This document shows, piece by piece, positions 26,631 through 34,665 of a stretch of 64,000 nt of DNA (position 1 is its first letter; every line of letters starts with the position of its first letter). Source of the stretch: Jiulongibacter sp024742395. GTDB lineage: Bacteria > Bacteroidota > Bacteroidia > Cytophagales > Spirosomataceae. The stretch lies in the NCBI GenBank assembly GCA_965249455.1, contig OZ252236.1:2852001-2916000 (forward strand), written 5' to 3'. The notes under the pieces were generated by a model. The model was not told where the DNA came from. It saw only the letters and a list, made by a program, of their open reading frames with translations, and did not search any database. The position numbers and the translations under genes were made by a program.

Positions 26631-29234
26631 ATGAAAAGCAAAATTATTCTTATTCTACTCAGTTTAATAACATTTGGAGCCTACGCTCAATTTCCCGGAG
26701 GTGAAACAATGAAAGACCCGAATAAGGGGCACGTTTTTGGGAAAATAGTTAATCAGGAGGGTGAACCTGTAGAATTCGCCACTGTGATTGTCATGAAATC
26801 AGAACTAGACAGTACCACAAATGAAATGAAGGATGTGGTGGTTAAGGCACAAACTTCAGAAATGAATGGTGAATTTGATTTTGATCAGTTGCCCATGAGG
26901 TCTAAAATATACTTAAAAATTAGCTCTGTGGGTTATGCAGAGTTAAACTTCCCCATTGAATTTGATAAGCCTGACCCATCTTTATTCAAAGATATGAAAC
27001 CGGGTCAAATGCCTGACCCTTCGGTAATACAGAAGATAATGGCAGGTTTTAATAAGGATCTAGGCAAATTAACTTTAGAATCTGATACTCAAATGCTGGA
27101 GACAGTCACCGTAAAGGCAGCGAAAGCATTAATGGAAATGGATATTGACAAGAAGATATTCAATGTAGAGAAAAATATTGTGACCGCTGGAGGTACGGCT
27201 GTCGAAGTAATGAGAAATATACCCTCTCTTCAAGTAGATATTGATGGCAATGTAAAGCTTAGAAATGCAGCTCCCACGTTGTTCATTGACGGTCGTCCTA
27301 CGACATTAACTTTAAATCAGATTCCCGCAGATGCCATTGAAAAGGTTGAAGTTATTACCAACCCTTCTGCTAAATACGATGCCTCAGGAAGCATGGCAGG
27401 AATCCTGAATCTGGTTCTAAAGAAAAATAAGAAAAGTGGATACAATGGAATGCTTAACATTGGTGCAGATAGCTACAATGGAGCCAATACCATGGCAAAC
27501 TTTAGTGTTAGGCAAGGTAAGTTTAACTTTTCTCTAATGGGAATGGGCATGAAGATGAATACGAATACCACCGGTTTCAGCAAAAGAAGCAGCAATATAG
27601 GAGGAATAGATGCCTTAAGTTATCAGGATATAGATAGCAAGACAAATGGACTGTTGGGTTTCGGAAGACTAAGCCTAGACTACGATATAACGAATAGAAC
27701 TTCTGTAAGCCTTGGGACTGTAATTGGAGGGGGTAAATTTAGTCCAGATGAAAACATTTTGATCACAAACACTGTAAATGGTCTAACTACACTAAGTAAC
27801 AGACTTTCTGAGAGTACCAGAGAATTTAAGCCCAAAGGTGTTCAGGTAGGCTTTATGCATAACTTTCTTAATGAAGGCGAACAGTTGACGGCAGACTTCA
27901 ATTATTTCGGCGGAACGAACTCAAATGATGGAATTTACACAACGAATTATCTAACCGATGGTAACCAGATTACTGGAGTTCAAATTCAGAAAAACTTGGG
28001 AATGGGCTCCAATGACTTTATGACGGCACAGATAGACTACGTAAAACCATTTGCAAATAAGATAAAGCTTGAAACGGGTTTGAGGGCTCAAATAAATAAC
28101 CTAAATAACACGAATGATAACAGTTTGAAATCTGTAGACTCAGAAATCTTTGAGGATATCAGTTCAGCATCCATAAATTTTGACAGTAAGAATAGTGTTT
28201 ACGCAGCCTACGTATCACTAAGTGGTAAGGTAGGGAATGCGTTTTCGTACAAAGCAGGCCTGAGAGCGGAAAGCTCTTTTTATGACGGAAAGTTATTAAA
28301 CACTGGTCAGGAGTTCAGCAATTCTTATCCTGTCAGTCTGTTCCCTTCTGTATTCCTAAGTAAGGACTTAAGTAAAACAGATCAGATTCAGCTGAGTATT
28401 ACCAGAAGAGTGAACCGACCTAATTTCTTTCAATTGATTCCGTTTATTGATTACAGTGACAGCCTGAATATCACAAGAGGTAATGCCGATTTAGTACCTG
28501 AATTTACTACATCAGCAGAGCTTTCTTACAGCAAAACCATAGGAACTGGAACATTTCTGGCAAGTGGATATTATAAGTATACCGATAATCTAATAACGAG
28601 ATATTTGAATCAAGAGGTTAATCCAATAAGCGGAAGCCTTGACTTAATCAATACCTATATAAATGCCAATTCTAGTGAGAATTATGGTTTAGAATTGACC
28701 TATACTAATAAGATTGTGAAATGGTGGGATTTTACGGCCAATATGAACTTTTATAATTCAAGAATTAACACAGAAAACATTGAAAGCAGCGTTCAGGCAG
28801 ATCCGCTTTGGACGGCCTTTGGGAAGATTAATAACAATTTCAATTTGAAGGACAATTGGGTAATTCAACTTTCAGGTGACTATCAGGGAAAAACAAACCT
28901 TCCTATTTCTCAAGGTAGAAGTTTTGGCACACCAAGCACGGCTCAAAGCTCATCACAGGGGTATATAGAACCTTTTTACGGTGTAGATATGGCGATAAAG
29001 AAAAGCTTTCTTAAAAACAATGCAGCTTCTTTAACTCTATCGGTGAATGATATTTTCAAAACCAGAGGAAATACTCAATTCTCCTATGGAGAAGGCTTTA
29101 CACAAACATATTACAGATTGAGTAATCCACAGATTATTAAATTGAATTTCTCTGTACGCTTTGGTCAAATGGATACAAAGCTTTTCAAAAGAAATACAAA
29201 TCCTGCCAGCATGGAAGGAATGCAGATGCAATAG
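26631..29234 (+). CDS. TonB-dependent-receptor-like outer-membrane beta-barrel protein
   Basis: The 867-residue product has a signal peptide (to AYAQ, residue 20), a carboxypeptidase-regulatory-like domain (GKIVNQEGEPVEFATVIV), a plug-like part (VEVMRNIPSLQVDIDGNVKLRNAAPTLFIDGRP, then IEKVEVITNPSAKYDASG), and a large C-terminal barrel of the OMP_b-brl_3 kind. It lacks an STN domain and a SusD partner. Such proteins are often paired with LytTR systems in Bacteroidota; the substrate is unknown. The tail after the barrel is Met- and Gln-rich (MEGMQMQ), and the N-terminus also has Met/Pro-rich stretches (FPGGETMKDP, KPGQMPDPS), which could bind metal; that is speculation. A hairpin terminator follows. 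Confidence 0.9.
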   Translation: MKSKIILILLSLITFGAYAQFPGGETMKDPNKGHVFGKIVNQEGEPVEFATVIVMKSELDSTTNEMKDVVVKAQTSEMNGEFDFDQLPMRSKIYLKISSVGYAELNFPIEFDKPDPSLFKDMKPGQMPDPSVIQKIMAGFNKDLGKLTLESDTQMLETVTVKAAKALMEMDIDKKIFNVEKNIVTAGGTAVEVMRNIPSLQVDIDGNVKLRNAAPTLFIDGRPTTLTLNQIPADAIEKVEVITNPSAKYDASGSMAGILNLVLKKNKKSGYNGMLNIGADSYNGANTMANFSVRQGKFNFSLMGMGMKMNTNTTGFSKRSSNIGGIDALSYQDIDSKTNGLLGFGRLSLDYDITNRTSVSLGTVIGGGKFSPDENILITNTVNGLTTLSNRLSESTREFKPKGVQVGFMHNFLNEGEQLTADFNYFGGTNSNDGIYTTNYLTDGNQITGVQIQKNLGMGSNDFMTAQIDYVKPFANKIKLETGLRAQINNLNNTNDNSLKSVDSEIFEDISSASINFDSKNSVYAAYVSLSGKVGNAFSYKAGLRAESSFYDGKLLNTGQEFSNSYPVSLFPSVFLSKDLSKTDQIQLSITRRVNRPNFFQLIPFIDYSDSLNITRGNADLVPEFTTSAELSYSKTIGTGTFLASGYYKYTDNLITRYLNQEVNPISGSLDLINTYINANSSENYGLELTYTNKIVKWWDFTANMNFYNSRINTENIESSVQADPLWTAFGKINNNFNLKDNWVIQLSGDYQGKTNLPISQGRSFGTPSTAQSSSQGYIEPFYGVDMAIKKSFLKNNAASLTLSVNDIFKTRGNTQFSYGEGFTQTYYRLSNPQIIKLNFSVRFGQMDTKLFKRNTNPASMEGMQMQ

Positions 29235-29260
29235 AGTTCGAAGAGTAATAGTGTAAGCTT

Positions 29261-29288
29261 AAAACCTGCTCCGTTTGGGGTAGGTTTT
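29261..29288 (+). terminator. Hairpin terminator after the TonB-type gene
   Basis: AAAACCTGCTCC at 29261-29272 pairs with GGGGTAGGTTTT at 29277-29288 (two G-T pairs) around GTTT, followed by two more T and an AT-rich run. Confidence 0.8.
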
Positions 29289-29423
29289 TTATTGTTGGAG
29301 GGTGCTTCAAGATTTCTAAACAAACAACAATTGAATATCAAGTTTTGCAAATTCTTAGAATTCACCCACCCCGCCTTTCAGGCACCCCTCCCGAGAGGGA
29401 ATTTAAGTAAGTCAAAAAAGAGA

Positions 29424-29455
29424 ATAAAAAAAAGCCCCTCCAAAATGGAGAGGCT
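29424..29455 (-). terminator. Terminator of the tRNA gene
   Basis: On the minus strand, directly after the tRNA 3' end, AGCCTCTCCA and TGGAGGGGCT pair with one mismatch around TTT, followed by eight or more T. It is a standard intrinsic terminator. Confidence 0.8.
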
Positions 29456-29457
29456 TG

Positions 29458-29531
29458 TGGACCCACCTGGGCTCGAACCAGGGACCACCTGATTATGAGT
29501 CAGGTGCTCTAACCAACTGAGCTATAGGTCC
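29458..29531 (-). tRNA. tRNA with anticodon CAT (elongator Met or lysidine-modified Ile2)
   Basis: The minus strand folds into a complete cloverleaf of 74 bases. The acceptor arm GGACCTA pairs with TGGGTCC, the D arm is GCTC/GAGC, the anticodon arm CCTGA/TCAGG holds the loop CTCATAA, and the T arm CCTGG/CCAGG holds TTCGAGC. The 3' CCA is not encoded. A CAT anticodon can belong to elongator tRNA-Met or to tRNA-Ile2 (after lysidine modification); the G-C-rich acceptor and CCTGA anticodon stem do not settle it by eye. It is not an initiator, as the anticodon stem lacks three G-C pairs. Confidence 0.93.
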
Positions 29532-29680
29532 TAATTTCTTGTATTTTTAAAGGTTTTCTTTCCTTTTCAGAACCACTTATTCTGAAAATTATGAAACTTT
29601 CAGGTGCTCTAATCAACCGGCAACCGCGTTGTGAGCTATAGGTCCTAATTTCTTGTATTTTTAAAGGTTTTCTTTCCTTT
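29518..29680. repeat. 49-bp perfect direct repeat of the tRNA 5' part and its upstream flank
   Basis: The 49 bases at 29518-29566 recur without a mismatch at 29632-29680, an offset of 114 bases. Each copy spans the first 14 bases of the tRNA gene and 35 bases of its upstream region, including the probable promoter. A third shared piece, TTCAGGTGCTCTAA-like, lies further in. This is the trace of a tandem duplication. Confidence 0.85.
29600..29645 (-). pseudogene. Decayed partial tRNA copy
   Basis: Reading the minus strand from 29645, the bases match the intact tRNA through GGACCTATAGCTCA, then show extra and altered bases in the D loop, then resume with TTAGAGCACCTGA before losing similarity in the anticodon stem. 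No T arm or 3' acceptor half follows. It cannot fold as a tRNA and is a duplication remnant. Confidence 0.75.
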
Positions 29681-29958
29681 GGTTATCCTAACTCTTTACC
29701 TGTAAATCTTGAATCTCAAATCCTTACATGGAGAAAGATAATCCGCTTCCTTAAAAGCGAGTGCAAAGATAAGCTTATTCCTAATTTTTATCAAAACAGA
29801 AACATAAATCTTATTAAAAAAACTTGAAGAACTGACTTTTTTTCTGAGGACAGAAATAGTAAACCGTTGATTTCATGTCTGATGCGTAATTATTTCCACA
29901 TTCTTCTTTGATTTTGATTTGGAACAAAGTTTTACGTCTAAACTGAAAAACAGAAATT
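29681..29958. other. AT-rich intergenic stretch
   Basis: With the tRNA copy this gives over 400 bases free of protein genes between the tRNA and the small lipoprotein. I see no further repeat, hairpin with T-run, or coding frame. A promoter for the lipoprotein should lie here, but no clear TAnnTTTG is near its start. Confidence 0.5.
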
Positions 29959-30165
29959 ATGAAAAAGTTGTTAATTGTAAAATCCATCTTCCTATGTTTA
30001 TTACTTGCTTCATGCGTCAATGCGGATGGAGACGCAGAATCAGGAAAATCTATTGAAATAAGGGAGGATGACGAAAATTTTGGAACCGAAGAAGTGTATA
30101 CACCAGATACCTTTGAACCGGACGAGGCTGCAGTAGATAGTCTCGGAAATAGTGTAGTGGAATAA
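29959..30165 (+). CDS. Small acidic lipoprotein, unknown function
   Basis: The 68-residue product has a lipoprotein signal with Cys at residue 19 (LCLLLASC), and a mature part of about 50 residues rich in Asp and Glu with few bulky residues, probably disordered. No family is recognised. Its ATG has an AT-rich leader. It is convergent with the esterase gene, whose stop lies 7 bases beyond its own. Short but convincing because of the lipobox and the acidic bias. Confidence 0.7.
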   Translation: MKKLLIVKSIFLCLLLASCVNADGDAESGKSIEIREDDENFGTEEVYTPDTFEPDEAAVDSLGNSVVE

Positions 30166-30172
30166 AGAATTT

Positions 30173-32497
30173 CTAACGTATCACAAGTTTCTTAGAATAA
30201 ACATCTCTTTTTGAAGGGCCTTGAATACCAATGATGTAAATGCCGGGTATTAGTCTTGAGACATCGATATTTTCATTTGATTTTATATTGCCGGATATAA
30301 TCTTATGATGGCTAATATTAAGTATGAAATACGAGTAGCTGTAGTTTTCTTGTAAGCCAGTTAGTTTAATTGATCGTGATGCGGGGTTGGGGAAAATTGA
30401 AACTTCAAATTCAGGTTCTTTACTTGAGAGTAAAAGAATTTGTGCAGGTTCTGAAGATAAACTTGTACAACCAAATTCATCTCTGACAAAAACCTTATAT
30501 ATACCATTGAGGGTAGCGGTCAAACTATTTGAAACAATAGAGTCGATCTCGATATCATTCAGGCTCCAATGGTACTCATAAGAGGGAGCAATACTTAGTT
30601 TGAAACCTTGATCTATCCTAATTAGAGGTTGTGAAGGGTTTTTCTGAAACAGGCAGTCGTCTTGATCATTATTTATCCCATCCCCATCTCTATCTATATC
30701 ACACAGGTCGCCGATATTGTCCTTGTCGAAATCATCCTGTTCATTGTTAGCATGTAACGGGCAGTTGTCTTCGAAGTCATATAATTGATCACCATTCACA
30801 TCGGCAATTTTAACCTCTGTTTGTTTAGATTCTGAAATTGGCGAGCTAATTCGAATGTTAAACTGGAAATTGCTTGCTTGAAAGAGTTCTAGCTTGTTTA
30901 AGTCAAATGAGATAGTTTTTTCCTTGGTAGAAGTCTTAATTAGTGGCGTGGAAGAATCTTCATCCACTAGAAAGAACTCATAATCACAAGCCAAACAATT
31001 TCGGACGATATCCTGATCCATTACAAAGTTCAGAGTGGCATTCTCAATATATAGTGAATCTACAACCGGAGAATCGATTTGCTCAGCAATCTTTACCTCA
31101 TGAAAGGTAAATGCAGGCATACCCACCTTATTTTTAATAACAGAACCATTAAAAGTAGGAGAGAAATTATCTTGAAAATAGGCAGGCAAATAACTAATAA
31201 TATTTTCAGGAAGATTTTTGTAGTACAAGAAAATTGTGTGTTCGTCATAAGATGCAATGCTATCTACAAAGCCTCTTGTAAAACCTGAATAAAAATATTC
31301 ACTAAGTTTTCGTTGATAATTTCCAAAATCAATAACTCTATCGAATTGAATTTCTCTATCAAAGAATACTTTCAACCTCCTTTCTGAAGACTCATTGACT
31401 ATTTTAAGCAGGTTAGGGGCAGCATTTTCTATATGGCCTTTTTTGTCTTTTAAGTTTAGAAAAAGTCTAGTAGCCAGTTTTTTATAACCCTCAATATTGT
31501 AATGTAAACCATCAAAGTCTGGTGAGCTGATGCCATTAGCCGGAATTACAGTTACATCCTTATATTCATCTTGAAAATGCCTTTGAAACTCCCTGAGTTT
31601 TCCTGCAGACCAATTAGTGTGGTCATTCATTATATTTAATTGAAAAACATAAAACTGCTCTATGGGCGGATAATCATCATGTATTTCCTGTTTCAAATTT
31701 CGAAAATGCTCTGGATATTGGTCAACTACGAAGTCATTGGTAATGGACTCAGTTTCGCCCTGAAACCATATTAATCCTTTGATAGAATTCACTTTACTTT
31801 CAATGACCCTTTTTAAAAGTAAGCCATATAAAGTTTCTATATCTGCGTGATTGCTTTCGTTTCTTTTCTTTAGAAGTTCTATGCCGGCACCACCTTCTGC
31901 ACCATTAATTACTAGTACAGGAATTTTAAATTCAGCATTAACAAAGGTGGTAAACCATTTTGCAAGACTCCCTAATTCGGGAAAAGTACCATCGTGCCAA
32001 CCATCATCTTCATTGCTTTGAAAGTAATTGTGCACGTAATTTCTGGTAAATCTCTTATCAATGACCTTATTGGTTTCTTCATAACCGGCATACGCCAGGG
32101 CATTTGATTGACCGTAAAAAACGTAGACATCACCGGATAAAACTTTATCGGCAGATTTTATTAATGTTGAATCTTTTGAATTAAAGGCATAAAGTTTAAA
32201 GCTGTATTCCTTCAGAGCAGCTGGTATGGGGACTTCTAGTTGAAAGCTTTGATTGGCTTGATTGATAGACCTACTTACAGTCTGGAAAAGAGAATCATTT
32301 GAATAAACCTTTAGTTTTATCTCCTGTATTCCTGAACTTCCCACTGAACCTTTGATAATCACTTTAGCGTTATTGTCATCTCCTCGGCTGTAAAGCTGCA
32401 TATCCTCTGGAAATTCAGTTACAGTCACTTGAGCACAGAGACTGGGGCATGTGCTAAAAAGGCATATGAAGACGAAATATTTATTTAAAATCGTCAA
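30173..32497 (-). CDS. Type-IX-secreted SGNH esterase with thrombospondin type 3 repeats
   Basis: The catalytic part is an SGNH hydrolase of the sialate O-acetylesterase type: FYGQSNALAYAG (serine block), GLIWFQGETES and FDGLHYNIEGYK (Asp-His block). After an Ig-like middle region come calcium-binding thrombospondin type 3 repeats (DNCPLHANNEQDDFDKDNIGD, DRDGDGINNDQDDC), a PKD-like piece, and a C-terminal sorting domain (VSIFPNPASRSIKL to KKLVIR) of T9SS type A. No ATG is available. The open frame reaches TTG 32548, but that TTG lies in a TAGTTTTG promoter element, so I prefer TTG 32497, which gives a compact signal peptide (ending SLCAQ) and 774 residues. It likely removes acetyl groups from a glycan at the cell surface. 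Confidence 0.85.
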   Translation of the reverse strand: MTILNKYFVFICLFSTCPSLCAQVTVTEFPEDMQLYSRGDDNNAKVIIKGSVGSSGIQEIKLKVYSNDSLFQTVSRSINQANQSFQLEVPIPAALKEYSFKLYAFNSKDSTLIKSADKVLSGDVYVFYGQSNALAYAGYEETNKVIDKRFTRNYVHNYFQSNEDDGWHDGTFPELGSLAKWFTTFVNAEFKIPVLVINGAEGGAGIELLKKRNESNHADIETLYGLLLKRVIESKVNSIKGLIWFQGETESITNDFVVDQYPEHFRNLKQEIHDDYPPIEQFYVFQLNIMNDHTNWSAGKLREFQRHFQDEYKDVTVIPANGISSPDFDGLHYNIEGYKKLATRLFLNLKDKKGHIENAAPNLLKIVNESSERRLKVFFDREIQFDRVIDFGNYQRKLSEYFYSGFTRGFVDSIASYDEHTIFLYYKNLPENIISYLPAYFQDNFSPTFNGSVIKNKVGMPAFTFHEVKIAEQIDSPVVDSLYIENATLNFVMDQDIVRNCLACDYEFFLVDEDSSTPLIKTSTKEKTISFDLNKLELFQASNFQFNIRISSPISESKQTEVKIADVNGDQLYDFEDNCPLHANNEQDDFDKDNIGDLCDIDRDGDGINNDQDDCLFQKNPSQPLIRIDQGFKLSIAPSYEYHWSLNDIEIDSIVSNSLTATLNGIYKVFVRDEFGCTSLSSEPAQILLLSSKEPEFEVSIFPNPASRSIKLTGLQENYSYSYFILNISHHKIISGNIKSNENIDVSRLIPGIYIIGIQGPSKRDVYSKKLVIR

Positions 32498-32545
32498 AAA
32501 CGATAGTGGAATTAGTTTTACGATGGTCTTAGCTTTAAAGTACCT

Positions 32546-32553
32546 CAAAACTA
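32546..32553 (-). promoter_or_regulatory. -7 element for the esterase gene
   Basis: The minus strand reads TAGTTTTG, an exact TAnnTTTG match, in the 16 bases between the photolyase stop and the upstream TTG. It suggests the esterase has its own promoter besides any read-through. Confidence 0.4.
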
Positions 32554-32564
32554 AGTAGATTTTT

Positions 32565-33845
32565 CTAACCCTCTATACCATTTTTGTATGTTTCTAATGC
32601 TCTCTCTCTGGCTACCTTATGATCTACAATTGGTTTGACATACTTCTCTGTGCCATATTCAGGAACCCACTTTTTAATATAGTCCATTTTCTTGTCGAAT
32701 TTTTCTTGCTGGGTATAGGGGTTGAAAACTCTAAAGTAAGGGGCAGCATCACATCCTGTGCCAGCTGCCCATTGCCAGTTTCCGTTATTAGCAGAGAGCT
32801 CATAATCCAATAATTTTTCGGCGAAATAGGCTTCGCCCCATTTCCAGTCAATAAGGAGATGTTTACATAAGAAACTTGCCACCACCATTCTTACACGGTT
32901 ATGCATATAACCCGTTGTGTTTAATTCTCTCATGCCAGCATCTACAATGGCGTAACCGGTTTGGCCAGTACACCATTTTTTAAATTCTTCTTCATTATTC
33001 CTCCATTGTATACCATCATATTTAGCTCTAAAGTTATTGTTCACCACTTTAGGGAAATGATAAAGGATTTGCATAAAGAATTCACGCCATATTAATTCAC
33101 TGAGAAAGACGCTTTCCTTAGAACCAAGACTACTAATTATATTTCTTATACTAACTGTACCAAATCTCAAATACGGGCCAAGATGACTGGTTGAATCTTT
33201 AGAAGGGAAATTTCTTGTTTCGCCATAGGATGAAAGGTTATCTAACTGAAACTTAGGAACCTTTATCTCTGATTCTTCAAATCCCAGCTCATTAAGCGAC
33301 GGAAAGGAAAATACCTTCTTATAAAAACTTACTTTTGATGGTAGATTTTGAGCCTCAAAATCTATTTTGTTAAATGTTGTCAGCCACTTGTTTTTATAAG
33401 GTGTGTATACCGTGTAAGGTTTTCCATCATCCTTTAAAATGTCATTCTCCTCAAATATTACCTGATCTTTGTAACGCTCAAATTTTATCCCTTTTTCTTC
33501 TAATATATCTCTTATTACCCCATCTCTTCTTCTTGCATAGGGTTCATAATCTTTGTTAGTGAAGACCTTGTCAATTTCGAATTCTTTGAGTAGTTCTCCC
33601 CATACTTCCTCTGGTTTTCCCTTCTTAATGAGCAATGAACTATCCTGTTCTTGTAATTTTTCATTGAGGGACTCAAGGCTCTGGTAAATGAAACTTATTC
33701 GTGCATCGTCTTTTGGCAGATTTTCAATTATTTCAGTATCGAAAATAAAGAGACATAAGACAGGATTCTTCTCTTCTAAAGCCTTAATTAAAGCAGTATT
33801 GTCTTCAATTCTTAAATCTCTTCTAAACCAGAAAATATTGATCAT
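32565..33845 (-). CDS. phr: Deoxyribodipyrimidine photolyase (cryptochrome/photolyase family)
   Basis: From ATG 33845 the product is 426 residues, opening with the typical INIFWFRRDLRIEDNTAL. The N-terminal alpha/beta antenna domain is followed by the helical FAD domain with LRFGTVSIR, WREFFMQILYHFP, GYAIVDAGMRELNTTGYMHNRVRMVVASFLCKHLLIDWKWGEAYF and NNGNWQWAAGTGCDAAPYFRVFNP, the flavin and lesion-binding signatures. It repairs UV-made pyrimidine dimers with light. The length fits class I CPD photolyases, slightly short. It follows the SDR gene by 11 bases. Confidence 0.94.
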   Translation of the reverse strand: MINIFWFRRDLRIEDNTALIKALEEKNPVLCLFIFDTEIIENLPKDDARISFIYQSLESLNEKLQEQDSSLLIKKGKPEEVWGELLKEFEIDKVFTNKDYEPYARRRDGVIRDILEEKGIKFERYKDQVIFEENDILKDDGKPYTVYTPYKNKWLTTFNKIDFEAQNLPSKVSFYKKVFSFPSLNELGFEESEIKVPKFQLDNLSSYGETRNFPSKDSTSHLGPYLRFGTVSIRNIISSLGSKESVFLSELIWREFFMQILYHFPKVVNNNFRAKYDGIQWRNNEEEFKKWCTGQTGYAIVDAGMRELNTTGYMHNRVRMVVASFLCKHLLIDWKWGEAYFAEKLLDYELSANNGNWQWAAGTGCDAAPYFRVFNPYTQQEKFDKKMDYIKKWVPEYGTEKYVKPIVDHKVARERALETYKNGIEG

Positions 33846-33856
33846 TTTACGTCTAC

Positions 33857-34549
33857 TTAGTTTTTTATGACTGAAATTCCACCATCTACCTGAAGAATTT
33901 GTCCGGTTATCCATGATGACTCATCTGTTAACAAAAATGCGGCGGCCGATGCGATGTCTTCCGATTTTCCTATACGTTTTAAAGGATGCCGTTCGGCATT
34001 GGCTTCAATTTTTTTATCTGAGTTTAGAAGTTTATCGGCCAAAGGTGTATGTGTAATAGACGGGGCAATGGCATTTACTCTAATCGAAGGTGCCAGCTCA
34101 GCAGAAAGAGCCCGGGTTAAGCCCTCAATAGCTCCTTTTGAGGCAGCCACCTGAGCATGAAAGGGAAATCCGGTTTGGACCGCTACTGTAGAAAATGTAA
34201 GCACTGAGGCTGATGAAGATTTCTTCAAACTTGCCATAGCCGCATGTAATATTCGCGTAAAGCCAATAACCTGTAATTTAAAGTCTTCAGTAAAATCATT
34301 CTCTCTAAATCTTGAGAATGGTTTTAAGTTAATGCTTCCCGGGCAATAGGCCAGTCCATCCAATTTTTCTGGAATAAAACTTAAATCTGCAGCCTCATCC
34401 AAAACGTTCAGTTTGTGGAAATTGATGTCTGAGTCTTGCGGGGAAGTCTTATTGTAGGTGCCAATCACCTTGTGACCAAGACTGTTAAGTTTTTGGGCCA
34501 GAGTCAGACCAATGCCACTACTGGCTCCAATGATTAGATAGGTTTTCAT
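33857..34549 (-). CDS. Short-chain dehydrogenase/reductase
   Basis: The 230-residue protein has the SDR cofactor site IGASSGIGLTLAQKL near the start, the AYCPGSI segment, and a C-terminal VDGGISV. At the catalytic position there is VAASKGAIEGLTRAL: the usual YxxxK tyrosine is missing from its normal place, replaced in QVAASKG, although the lysine remains. It may be a variant or use another residue. It heads the minus-strand cluster with phr. The substrate is unknown. Confidence 0.88.
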   Translation of the reverse strand: MKTYLIIGASSGIGLTLAQKLNSLGHKVIGTYNKTSPQDSDINFHKLNVLDEAADLSFIPEKLDGLAYCPGSINLKPFSRFRENDFTEDFKLQVIGFTRILHAAMASLKKSSSASVLTFSTVAVQTGFPFHAQVAASKGAIEGLTRALSAELAPSIRVNAIAPSITHTPLADKLLNSDKKIEANAERHPLKRIGKSEDIASAAAFLLTDESSWITGQILQVDGGISVIKN

Positions 34550-34622
34550 AATTAATAAACATGTAGCTACATAGAATAGTTTTACTAAGAAGGAAATAGT
34601 CCTCCTTATTCATATACAGGTT

Positions 34623-34656
34623 TTTGCTTGAATTGGATTTCCATTTTCTATTTTTG
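34623..34656 (+). promoter_or_regulatory. Promoter of the lpx operon (candidate)
   Basis: TTTG at 34623-34626 and TATTTTTG at 34649-34656 lie 22 bases apart, slightly longer than the usual 19-21. Transcription would begin only a few bases before the ATG at 34666, giving a nearly leaderless message. Confidence 0.4.
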
Positions 34657-34665
34657 CAATTCTTT

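Noticed and set aside
29370..29405. GC-rich CACCCCTCCCGAGAGGG stretch, as a possible dispersed repeat
   Set aside because: Only one copy in the window, so a repeat cannot be supported here.
29292..29492. 66-residue open frame on the plus strand
   Set aside because: It runs through the tRNA terminator and the tRNA itself; no coding character or signal.
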